NCBI GenBank assembly: GCA_947474645.1
Contig: CANJJD010000016.1
Location: 1-51,613 of the forward strand
DNA: 51,613 bases
Reading direction: 5' to 3'
DNA from: Alphaproteobacteria bacterium
GTDB lineage: Bacteria; Pseudomonadota; Alphaproteobacteria; Micropepsales; Micropepsaceae
A program made the position numbers and the translations under genes. The notes under the pieces were generated by a model that had not been told where the DNA came from, did no database searches, and worked only from the letters and a program-made list of their open reading frames with translations. Below are positions 19,926 to 31,605 of the stretch, piece by piece. The first letter of the stretch is position 1. The number at the start of each line of letters is the position of its first letter.

Positions 19926-20626
19926 GGCAAGCCCCGCTCGGTGCGGATTTTCTCATAGGCGCCGTTGATCGCCGCCAGCTTGTCATTGGCCAGCTTGATG
20001 AACTCGGCCGGTACGCCGCGCGCCATCAGGCTGTCAGGATGGTTCTCGCGCACCAGGCGGCGATAGGTCTGATTCAGTTCCTCGCCGTCGGCGGTATAGG
20101 ACAGGCCCAGGATGACATAGGGGTCGGTCAGCTCGGGCGCGAAATGGCTGGCGCGGATGCGGCGATATTCGCCCGGCGCGAAGCCGAAGATCTCCGCCAC
20201 CCGCTCCAGGAATTTCGCCTCGCAGGGATGCAGCACGCCATCGGACTTGGCGATCTCGAACAGCCCGTCCAGGATGTCTTCCAGCATGGCGGGATTGCCC
20301 ATGAACAGGCGCGCGATCTGGCCGGCATAATGCTCGAACCCCGCCACGTCCTGGCGCGCCAGGTTGAAGATGCGCCGCACATTGGCTTCTTCGTGCGCCG
20401 GCACGCCGAACACGTGCTGGAAAACGTTGAACTCCTCTTCGGTGACCACGCCGTCGGCACGCGCCATCTTGCCGGCCAGCGCGATGATGGCGATGGTGAA
20501 GGTGACACCGGGATCGCTGTCGCGGTCCAGGAAGAAATGCCCCGCCACCGCGCCCACCAGGGCGCCGATCGGCCCGCCGACAAACAGGCCGGCCGCGGCG
20601 CCACTGATTTTACCCCAGACGGACAT
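19922..20626 (-). CDS. DjlA-like TerB / J-domain protein
   Basis: Probable membrane-anchored DnaJ-type co-chaperone. The 234 residues begin with a glycine-rich hydrophobic segment (about 8-32), then a TerB-like all-helical domain (about 40-145, with the acidic repeats ARADGVVTEEEF and AKSDGVLHPCE), and end with a J domain containing DPYVILGLSYTADGEEL and the essential HPD triad in RENHPDSL. That order matches DjlA. The ATG at 20626 lies 8 bp after the metH stop; an upstream extension would run into metH. Partner Hsp70 is presumably DnaK. Confidence 0.92.
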   Translation of the reverse strand: MSVWGKISGAAAGLFVGGPIGALVGAVAGHFFLDRDSDPGVTFTIAIIALAGKMARADGVVTEEEFNVFQHVFGVPAHEEANVRRIFNLARQDVAGFEHYAGQIARLFMGNPAMLEDILDGLFEIAKSDGVLHPCEAKFLERVAEIFGFAPGEYRRIRASHFAPELTDPYVILGLSYTADGEELNQTYRRLVRENHPDSLMARGVPAEFIKLANDKLAAINGAYEKIRTERGLP

Positions 20627-20634
20627 GGCTTTCC

Positions 20635-24344
<3,710 letters not shown>

Positions 24345-24348
<4 letters not shown>

Positions 24349-25229
24349 GACAATTCCTTGGGACGAATACCGAGAATGCGGCAGGCCGCGTAAGTCAGGT
24401 TGGCCTGGTTGAGGGTGTAGAAGTGGAACTGCCCGAAGCCGCGGGTGCGCAACTGCTGCACCTGGTCGGCCAGCACGGCGGAGGCAACGATGCGGCGAGT
24501 TTCCACATCGTCATCCAGCCCGTCATAGGCCTTGGCCAGCCAGGCGGGAATGGACGCGCCGGTCTTGCCGGCCATGCGCGCCACGGCATTGAAGTTGGTG
24601 GTGGGAATGATGCCGGGCACCACCGGAATGGTGATGCCGGCGGCTGCCGCATCGTCGCGGAAACGCGCGGTCAGATCATTGTCGAAACAGAATTGGCCCA
24701 GCGCGCGGGATGCGCCGGCGTCCATCTTGGCTTTCAACAGTTCGATGTCATGGCCATGGCTGGGCGAATCCGGGTGCCGCTCCGGATAGAAGGACACGCT
24801 GACTTCGAAATCGCCGATCTTCTTGATGCCCGCGATCAGTTCGGGGGTGGAGCGATAACCTTGCGCGTGCTGGGTATAGGGCCCGCTCATCCCGGGCATG
24901 TCGCCGCGCAGCGCCACGATATGGCGGATGCCGGCATCCCAATAGGCGCGCACGATATCGTCAATCTCGCCGCGCGAGGCGCCAACGCAGGTCAGATGCG
25001 CGGCGGGCTTGAGCGAAGTCTCGTCCACGATGCGCTTGACCGTGGCATGGGTGCGCTCGCGGGTGGAGCCGCCCGCGCCATAGGTGACCGAGACAAAGGA
25101 CGGCGCCAAGGGCTCCAGCCGCCGGATCGCCAGCCACAATGCCGCTTCCGCCTCATCGGTCTTGGGCGGGGAGAATTCGAACGAGACCGCAAGCGGGCCC
25201 GGGTTTGTGATCAGATTTTCCAGGCTCAT
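24345..25229 (-). CDS. metF: 5,10-methylenetetrahydrofolate reductase MetF
   Basis: Flavoenzyme that makes the 5-methyl-THF used by the adjacent MetH. The ATG at 25229 gives 294 residues and overlaps the upstream gene's stop by 4 bp; an earlier start at 25271 lies inside that gene. Seen are [17 protein letters not shown], with the conserved glutamate, [40 protein letters not shown], and [16 protein letters not shown]. The C-terminal [20 protein letters not shown] is typical of the family. Confidence 0.97.
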
Positions 25230-26194
25230 GCGGCTTCTTTTTTGCTTTTGGCTTTGGCGGTGGCGAGCCACAGCTTGACGGTGAGTTTTTCGCCTTCGCT
25301 GGCAGGTGCGATGGTCTCGCTGCCGGCCTGGGCGAGGTTTGCTGCGGCGAACCAGCTTTCCACTTCCCGGTCCGAGAAACCCAACCGGCGATGGGCGAAT
25401 TCATCGCGCAGGAATTCCAGCCTGTGGGGCGCGAAGTCGGCGATCAGCAACCTGCCCCCCGGCGCCATGACGCGCGCGGCTTCCGCCACCGCCGCGCCCG
25501 GATCGTCCAGGTAATGCAGCACCTGGTGGAACAGCACGACGTCGAAGCCGGCGCCGGCCGCGCCATTGGGAAAAGGCAGACGATAGGTATCGCCCAGCCG
25601 CACCTGGGCGTTCTGGATATCGCCGCGCAAAAGCCGGTCGCGAGCAATGGCCAGCATGTCCGGGCTGACATCGATGCCCACGGCGCGCCGCGCATGGGGC
25701 GCGATCAGTTCCAGCATGCGGCCGGTGCCGGTGCCGGCATCCAGGAAATTCTCGATAGAGCCCGTGGTGAGACGCTGCGCGATGGCTGTTTCCACGTCTT
25801 TATCCGGCGCGTGGAGTGCGCGGATGCGCTCCCACTCCGCCGCATTGGACTTGAAATAAGCGGCCGCGGCATTGGCGCGGGCCTGGCGCACATGGGCCAG
25901 CCGCGCCCGGTCGGCTTCCTGCAAGGTCGGGTCGGCCAGGGCGGCGATGGCGGCGCCCAGTTCGGCGCCGGTGCCCCGGTCGGCGGCGCGGCAGAACACC
26001 CAGCTTCCTTCCTTGAAGCGCTCCACCAACCCAGCCTCGCCCAGCAGCTTGAGATGGCGGGAGACACGGGGCTGGGACTGGCCGACAATTTCGATCAGCT
26101 CGCTGACCGTCAGCTCCGCCTGGCGCAGCAACAGGAGCAGGCGCAACCTGGTGGGGTCGCCGGCGGCACGCAGCATGGAAACCAGCCGATCCAT
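25226..26194 (-). CDS. ArsR-family regulator fused to a SAM-dependent methyltransferase
   Basis: 322-residue two-domain protein heading the metF-metH operon. Residues 1-85 form an ArsR-type winged helix (DPTRLRLLLLLRQAELTVSE, SQPRVSRHLKLLGEAGLVE) without the ELCVCDL metal site. Residues about 145-245 form a class I methyltransferase fold with the SAM loop FLDAGTGTGRML, GIDVSPDML and DVVLFHQVLHYLDDP. Context suggests it senses SAM or SAH and controls methionine synthesis; SahR, an ArsR-family SAH sensor, is a known parallel. The ATG at 26194 has AGGA 5 nt upstream. The ATG at 26215 lies inside the palindrome and is less likely. Confidence 0.92.
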   Translation of the reverse strand: MDRLVSMLRAAGDPTRLRLLLLLRQAELTVSELIEIVGQSQPRVSRHLKLLGEAGLVERFKEGSWVFCRAADRGTGAELGAAIAALADPTLQEADRARLAHVRQARANAAAAYFKSNAAEWERIRALHAPDKDVETAIAQRLTTGSIENFLDAGTGTGRMLELIAPHARRAVGIDVSPDMLAIARDRLLRGDIQNAQVRLGDTYRLPFPNGAAGAGFDVVLFHQVLHYLDDPGAAVAEAARVMAPGGRLLIADFAPHRLEFLRDEFAHRRLGFSDREVESWFAAANLAQAGSETIAPASEGEKLTVKLWLATAKAKSKKEAA

Positions 26195-26204
26195 GGCCTT
26201 CCTA

Positions 26205-26226
26205 CATATAAACATATCTTTATATG
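26205..26226. promoter_or_regulatory. Perfect palindrome, probable operator of the methionine operon
   Basis: CATATAAA (26205-26212) and its exact complement TTTATATG (26219-26226) flank a 6 bp centre that is itself nearly symmetric. This AT-rich 22 bp site stands out in GC-rich DNA. It ends 11 bp before the ATG of the ArsR-methyltransferase gene and about 90 bp before mlaA. Its size and symmetry fit a dimeric ArsR-type winged helix, so autoregulation and control of metF-metH are likely. That function is inferred. Confidence 0.75.
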
Positions 26227-26313
26227 CTCAAGGCGGTAGCGGCTGCAAGGGGTCTGGATTTGCGGTGCAAAAACCGGCAAAAACCCGGCGAAAGCTTGGA
26301 TTTTGGTCAAAGA

Positions 26314-27037
26314 ATGCGTCGGGTTCATGGATTGTTGCTGGGGCTGTGCGGGCTGGTGTTGGCCGGCTGTGCCGCCCCCCTCCCCTGCGTCCCTGGCGGC
26401 CAACGACCCCTATGAAGCGTTCAACCGCGCCTCCCTGAAGCGCAACGCCAGGATCGACAAGCATGTCGTCATCCCCGCCGTGGAGGCCTATTTCAGCCTG
26501 GTGCCGGAAGACGGCCGGGAAGGGGTGCACAATTTCCTGGGCAACCTGGCGCTGCCCACCATCTTCCTGAACGACATGATGCAGGGGGAAGTCAGCCGCG
26601 GGGGCAAATCCATGTGGCGGCTGGTGGTGAACTCGACCATCGGACTGGGCGGTTTCCTCGATCCGGCCAGCAAAATGGGCATTCCCCGGCATGGCGAGGA
26701 TTTCGGCCAGACGCTTGCGGTGTGGGGCGTGGGCGAAGGGCCCTACCTGATCCTGCCGCTCCTGGGGCCCAGCAACCCGCGCGACGCGGCCGGGCTGGCG
26801 GTGGATACGGTGATCGATCCCACCAACCAGATCCGCTTTAACCAGCATATCTGGTGGTCGGCGGGGCGCCAGTTTTTCACCCTGCTGGACCTGAAGGGCC
26901 AAACGTACCAAACGGTCCAGGGAATCGAGCGCAGCTCGGTGGATTACTATTCCTCCCTGCGCAGCTTCTACCGGCAATTCCGTGCCGAACAGGTCCGCAA
27001 TGGCCGCAAGACCGGTGAGGATTTACCGGACTTTTGA
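26314..27037 (+). CDS. mlaA: MlaA-family outer membrane lipoprotein, apparent +1 frameshift
   Basis: Outer membrane component of the Mla system, which removes misplaced phospholipids from the outer leaflet. The N-terminus is in one frame: MRRVHGLLLGLCGLVLAGC, a clear lipoprotein signal with lipobox LAGC. The mature domain is in another: NDPYEAFNRASLKRNARID through MQGEVSRGGKSMWR, GIPRHGEDFGQTLAVWGVG, GPYLILPLLGPSNPRDA and the end. Removing one C from the C6 run at 26375-26380 joins the two seamlessly (LAGCAAPSPASLAANDPYEA). Either a sequence error or a real frameshift. As written, the mature frame only has a poor Cys/Trp-rich start from 26303. Confidence 0.88.
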
Positions 27038-27114
27038 CACGAAATTGGCCTTTTGACTGCCTTGAACTTGCCATAGCAAACCGCGAACATCGCCCAAACC
27101 GGGAAAGACATGAC

Positions 27115-27762
27115 ATGCCGCTTTCGATGCCTCTGATCCGCCGCGCCCTTTTTGCGCTTGCGGTCCTGGCCGCCGCGCCGCTTTTGACCGCTGGCCCGGC
27201 CGCCGCCGCGCCGAACGCGGCGGAAGCCTTTGTGGATGACAACATCCACAAAGGCCTGGACATATTGCGGGATCGCAAGCTCTCCACCGTCCAGCGCCGC
27301 GACCAGTTCGAAACCTTGCTGTTCTCGCTGGTGGACATGCGCCGTGTCGCGCTGTTCACCCTGGGCAAGTATCGCCGCACCTTTTCGCCCGCCGAAATCG
27401 ATGCCTTTGTCGGCGCTTATCGCGGCTATGCGGCCGCGGCCTACCAGCTCTATTTCGCCAAATACACCAACCAGACGCTGAAGTTGGTCGGCTCGACCGC
27501 CAATTCGCCCACCGACTATACGGTTCACACCGTGCTGGTCGAATCCGGCTCGGACAAGCAGCCGGCCAAGGTGGATTTCCGCATCTATACCGACAGCGGC
27601 AAGCCGGTGCTGATGGATGCGGGCTATGAGAATATCTGGCTGTCGCAAACCCAGCGCGAGCAGTTCGTCTCCGTGCTGGACCAGAACAAAGGCAACATGC
27701 GCGCCCTGATCACGGCCCTCAGCGACATGGCCGCCAACCTGGGCAAGACCGCCAGCAACTAA
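27115..27762 (+). CDS. mlaC: MlaC-family periplasmic phospholipid-binding protein
   Basis: Periplasmic carrier of the Mla pathway, shuttling phospholipid between MlaA and the inner-membrane complex. The ATG at 27115 follows GGGAAAG and gives 215 residues with a signal peptide (about 1-30, cleaved after AAAA). The Tgt2/MlaC domain follows: VDDNIHKGLDILRDRKLS, FSLVDMRRVALFTLGKYRRTFSP, and the NYT-type second half (VDFRIYTDSGKPVLMDAG). It lies 77 bp after mlaA on the same strand, so the two are probably co-expressed. The ABC part (MlaFED) is not in this window. Confidence 0.92.
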   Translation: MPLSMPLIRRALFALAVLAAAPLLTAGPAAAAPNAAEAFVDDNIHKGLDILRDRKLSTVQRRDQFETLLFSLVDMRRVALFTLGKYRRTFSPAEIDAFVGAYRGYAAAAYQLYFAKYTNQTLKLVGSTANSPTDYTVHTVLVESGSDKQPAKVDFRIYTDSGKPVLMDAGYENIWLSQTQREQFVSVLDQNKGNMRALITALSDMAANLGKTASN

Positions 27763-27788
27763 TCCTTCACCGCTGCCGCAGCGCGCGC

Positions 27789-29447
27789 TCACGCGCGCGC
27801 GAAACGCTTGTACTTGATGCGATGCGGCTGGTCGGCGTCCTGGCCCAGGCGCCGCTTCTTGTCGGCCTCATAATCCTGGTAGTTGCCTTCGAACCATTCC
27901 ACATGGCTGTCGCCTTCAAAGGCCAGCATGTGGGTGGCGATGCGGTCCAGGAACCAGCGGTCATGGCTGATGATCATGGCGCAGCCGGCAAATTCCTCCA
28001 GCGCCGATTCCAGGGCGCGCAAGGTTTCCACGTCCAGATCGTTGGTGGGTTCGTCCAGCAGCAGCAGGTTGGCGCCCGAGCGCAGCATCTTGGCCAGATG
28101 GACGCGGTTGCGCTCGCCGCCCGACAATTGCCCGACCTTCTTCTGCTGGTCGCCGCCCTTGAAGGCGAAGTGGCCGCAATAGGCGCGCGCATTGATCTTG
28201 GTCTTGCCGAACTCGATGAAGTCCGTACCGCCGGAAATTTCCTGATAGACGGTCTTGTTGGGGTCCAGCGCATCGCGCGACTGATCCACATAACCAAGCT
28301 GCACGGTGGAGCCGACCTTGAGCGTGCCCTCGTCGGGTTTTTCCTGGCCTGTCAGCATGCGGAACAGGGTGGTCTTGCCGGCGCCGTTGGGCCCGATGAC
28401 GCCGACGATGCCGCCGGCGGGCAGCTTGAAGTTCACATTCTCGTACAGCAGCCGGTCGCCATAGCCCTTGGCCAGGTTGTCGGCCTCGATCACCAGGTCG
28501 CCGAGGCGTTCAGCCACCGGAATGAGAATTTGCGCGGTGCCCTGGCGCTGCTCCTGGGATTTGCGCACCAGGTCTTCGTAAGCATTGATGCGCGCCTTGG
28601 ACTTGGCCTGGCGCGCCTTGGGCGATTGGGAAATCCATTCGCGTTCGCGCGCGATGGTGCGCTGGTTGGCGGCTTCCTCGCTGGATTCCTGCTTCAGGCG
28701 CTTTTCCTGCACGCCAAGGAACGAAGAGTAATTGCCTTCATGCGGAATGCCCTTGCCGCGGTCCAGCTCCAGGATCCAGCTCGTCACATTGTCCAGGAAA
28801 TAGCGGTCATGGGTGACCAGGATGACGCAGCCCTTGTACTCGCGCAGCGTCGCTTCCAGCCATTCGACCGATTCCGCGTCCAGATGGTTGGTGGGTTCGT
28901 CCAGCAGCAGAATGTCGGGCGCGTCCAGCAACAGCTTGCACAGCGCCACGCGGCGGCGCTCGCCGCCTGACAGGGTTTCGACCTGGGCATCACCATCGGG
29001 GCAGCGCAGCGCGTCCATCGCCTGGTCCACCTTGCTGTCGAGATCCCACAGGCCTTGCGCCTCGATCTCGTCCTGCAGCTTGGCCATCTCGTCGGCGGTC
29101 TCATCCGTATAGTTGGACGCGATCTCGTTGTAACGGTCCACCAGCGCCTGCTTCTTGGCAACACCTTCCATCACATTGCCGCGCACATCCTTGGCGGGAT
29201 TGAGCTGCGGCTCCTGCGACAGGTACCCCATGCGCACGCCATCGGCGGCCCAGGCGTCGCCGGTATATTCCTTGTCCATCCCCGCCATGATCTTCATCAG
29301 GGTGGACTTGCCCGAACCGTTGACGCCGACGATGCCGATCTTGGCGCCCGGGTAGAAGCTCAGCCAGATATCCTTCAGCACCTGCTTGCCGCCGGGATAG
29401 GTCTTGGAAAGACCCTTCATCACATAAACGAATTGCGGCCCGGCCAT
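27789..29447 (-). CDS. ettA: Energy-dependent translational throttle protein EttA
   Basis: ABC-F ATPase that binds the ribosomal E site and gates entry into elongation according to ATP/ADP. The 552-residue protein has two ABC domains without membrane segments: Walker [10 protein letters not shown] and GPNGAGKTT, signatures [15 protein letters not shown] and [15 protein letters not shown], Walker [15 protein letters not shown] and [14 protein letters not shown]. The linker contains a charged helix pair (about 240-320). Length and the [20 protein letters not shown] start match EttA. A GC-only inverted repeat overlaps its 3' end (27779-27800) without a T-run. Confidence 0.96.
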   Translation of the reverse strand: MAGPQFVYVMKGLSKTYPGGKQVLKDIWLSFYPGAKIGIVGVNGSGKSTLMKIMAGMDKEYTGDAWAADGVRMGYLSQEPQLNPAKDVRGNVMEGVAKKQALVDRYNEIASNYTDETADEMAKLQDEIEAQGLWDLDSKVDQAMDALRCPDGDAQVETLSGGERRRVALCKLLLDAPDILLLDEPTNHLDAESVEWLEATLREYKGCVILVTHDRYFLDNVTSWILELDRGKGIPHEGNYSSFLGVQEKRLKQESSEEAANQRTIAREREWISQSPKARQAKSKARINAYEDLVRKSQEQRQGTAQILIPVAERLGDLVIEADNLAKGYGDRLLYENVNFKLPAGGIVGVIGPNGAGKTTLFRMLTGQEKPDEGTLKVGSTVQLGYVDQSRDALDPNKTVYQEISGGTDFIEFGKTKINARAYCGHFAFKGGDQQKKVGQLSGGERNRVHLAKMLRSGANLLLLDEPTNDLDVETLRALESALEEFAGCAMIISHDRWFLDRIATHMLAFEGDSHVEWFEGNYQDYEADKKRRLGQDADQPHRIKYKRFARA

Positions 29448-29519
29448 GGGGAGGTCCTTCGAAAGTCGCGGAGAGTGGGCGCTTTTACCCCGGCCGGGGG
29501 CCCTGCCGCAATGCGTGTT

Positions 29520-30302
29520 TTAGCGGATGGTAATGACTGCAATTTCCGGCGGCACGCCCAGCCGCACCGCCAGGATGCTGGTGCCGATGCCGGTGGAGAC
29601 AAACAGCGCCTTGCCGTTTTCACGCACCAGGCCGGCGGCATAACGCTGGCCGTAATCGGACGGCACCACCAGCCGGCCGAGCAGGGGCAGCTTCACCTGT
29701 CCGCCATGGGTGTGGCCCGCGATGGTAAGCGCGCAGGTGCGGGGCAGCTTGGGAAAATTATCCGGCGAATGGGTGAAACACAGCGCATCGGCGGCGCGCG
29801 GCACGTCCCGCAAGGCCAGCTCGGGATCGTCGGCTTTCTTTTCGGCATCGCCAACGCCCACCAGATAAAAAGGACCGCTCGGGCCTCGCAAAACCGCATG
29901 GGCATTTTCCAGCACGGGAATGCCCGCCTTTTTCAGCAGGGCCGTCACGCGGGCGGCGCCTTCCCAGCGGTCATGATTGCCGATCACCGCATGCACGCCC
30001 AGCGGCGCCGACAGCGGTTTCAATCTTCCGATCACTTCGGCGACGGGCCTGGAGGGGCGGAAATAGACATGGCCGTTAAGGTCGCCCGTCAGCAGGATCA
30101 GGTCGGGCCGGGCTTGGTTGGTCAGCGCCACGACGCGCGCGACCTTGGCGGCGTCGATGAAAGGCGCGCCGCCATGCAGGTCGCTGATCACCGCGATCTT
30201 CAGGCCCTTGAGATGCGGCGCGTGATCCAGCGCCACGTCATAATGCGTCAGCCGCAGCGACGCAGGCTCGATGCGGAAGGCGTAATAACCCAGCGGCACC
30301 AA
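29520..30302 (-). CDS. Metallophosphoesterase (YkuE/YaeI-like)
   Basis: Calcineurin-like phosphoesterase, perhaps acting on a lipid-linked or nucleotide substrate. The 260 residues contain the metal motifs ISDLHGG, LLTGDLNG, IGNHDRWEG, and AGHTHGGQVKLP, followed by GTGIGTSILAVRLGVPPEI. The listed start is a GTG at 30302. The frame stays open 14 codons further to a CTG at 30344, which would overlap the upstream gene's stop as CTGA and add RRFFLIAGLLSALL, a membrane anchor as in relatives. So the true start may be that CTG. Confidence 0.88.
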   Translation of the reverse strand: MVPLGYYAFRIEPASLRLTHYDVALDHAPHLKGLKIAVISDLHGGAPFIDAAKVARVVALTNQARPDLILLTGDLNGHVYFRPSRPVAEVIGRLKPLSAPLGVHAVIGNHDRWEGAARVTALLKKAGIPVLENAHAVLRGPSGPFYLVGVGDAEKKADDPELALRDVPRAADALCFTHSPDNFPKLPRTCALTIAGHTHGGQVKLPLLGRLVVPSDYGQRYAAGLVRENGKALFVSTGIGTSILAVRLGVPPEIAVITIR

Positions 30303-30340
30303 CAGCGCCGACAGCAGTCCTGCAATCAGGAAGAAACGCC

Positions 30341-31444
30341 TCAGAACTTGATCTTGGCGCGGCTGAGTAGCGACACCGAGGTGGCGCCGCGCTGTCCCTG
30401 GGCGTTGGTCTGATAGGCGGCATTGGTCTGCAACGCCACCGCGCCATCCAGGAAGTTGGTCACATAACCCAGCTGGAAATCGGTTTCCTGTACGCGCGAC
30501 AAGGACGGCGCGCGCTGGGCGATCACCAGCGGCATGTCGCCGGCCGAGGTCAGGCTGGTGAAGGTGCCGGCCATGCTGGGCGCCGGCGCGGAGAAGGCCA
30601 CGCCCAGCGCATCGTCGCCGAACACGCCATGCTTGGCGATGGCGATCGAATAGGATTGCTCACGCAGCGCGCCGCCGCTGCCGGCAAAGCTGCCGCGCGG
30701 ATCAAGCTGCGTCATGCCTTCGCTGAAGGAGGCGGTGGTGACCCAGCCCTTGCCCACATCGACATGCGCCGAAACGCTGAGCGCGCCGGTGCTGGAACGC
30801 GGCGAAATGTTCGGATTGGCCAGGCCCAGCGGCATGCCGGAGCGCTGCGACGCGATGGCGGTGAAATCCAGGCCCAGCGCGCTGGAGATATCCAGCGACA
30901 GCCCGCCCAGCAGTGACTGGCTCTGGCTGGCGTCATAGGTCAGCGCCAGGGGACCGGTGGGGGCGCTCGCGTCGAAATGGAAACGGTCCAGCCGTTCGTT
31001 GCTGACGGCAACGCCGGCGCGCAGCCGCAGATTGTCGGACGGCACATAAGTGACGCCGCTATAGCTGCCGCCATTGGCCAGCGTCAGATAGGGCGTCGAG
31101 ACCGCGGACAGGAAGGGCGAAGCGGCGGTGCCGTAATTGGTGAAGCGCGCGGCGATGTCGAGGTTCACGCCGGAATCCAGCGCCAGGTTGGGCGCCAGCA
31201 GTGCGCTGCTGGCGAAAGACGATGCGCCGGCGAAAGTGAGCGCACTGCCGGACAGCGACGCCGCCACCACGGGCTGCACCGCGCCGCCCGACAGGCTGGG
31301 CGCGGAAAGTTCATAGGCCGACATGGCGCGCGATGCGCCGAAGGATTGCAGGCTGGGAGGCGGCGCGAGCGCAAGCGCCGGCGCTGCCGCGCACATCGCG
31401 GCAAGCCCCGCGGCCAAGACCGCAGCGTGCTTGATCGTACCCAT
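30341..31444 (-). CDS. Predicted exported outer-membrane-type protein of unknown function
   Basis: I do not recognise the family. The ATG at 31444, six bases after AGGGG, gives 367 residues with a signal peptide (MGTIKHAAVLAAGLAAMCAA, cleaved near ALA-L). The rest is rich in Ser, Ala, Gly and Leu, with short alternating strands and a C-terminal SLLSRAKIKF ending in phenylalanine, as in beta-barrel proteins. It resembles the C-terminal barrel part of some alphaproteobacterial surface proteins, but no catalytic motif is visible. It follows the TonB receptor by 161 bp and touches the phosphoesterase gene. Confidence 0.7.
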   Translation of the reverse strand: MGTIKHAAVLAAGLAAMCAAAPALALAPPPSLQSFGASRAMSAYELSAPSLSGGAVQPVVAASLSGSALTFAGASSFASSALLAPNLALDSGVNLDIAARFTNYGTAASPFLSAVSTPYLTLANGGSYSGVTYVPSDNLRLRAGVAVSNERLDRFHFDASAPTGPLALTYDASQSQSLLGGLSLDISSALGLDFTAIASQRSGMPLGLANPNISPRSSTGALSVSAHVDVGKGWVTTASFSEGMTQLDPRGSFAGSGGALREQSYSIAIAKHGVFGDDALGVAFSAPAPSMAGTFTSLTSAGDMPLVIAQRAPSLSRVQETDFQLGYVTNFLDGAVALQTNAAYQTNAQGQRGATSVSLLSRAKIKF

Positions 31445-31605
31445 TGCCAACCCCTGGATAGGGGCCCCTCTGTTAGTGGCAAGAAAATACCAGACCGCCG
31501 GTTCCGGTCCAATAAAAACGAGGGATTTGCTGCGGCTTTCCAGCAACATCAGATGGTTACGAAATAGTTAAAATACCTTGAAACAGGTCATTTTGAAATA
31601 ATATT

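Noticed and set aside
27779..27800. Inverted repeat of alternating GC at the ettA 3' end as a terminator
   Set aside because: The repeat is simple GCGC sequence overlapping the coding end, with no T-run on either strand.
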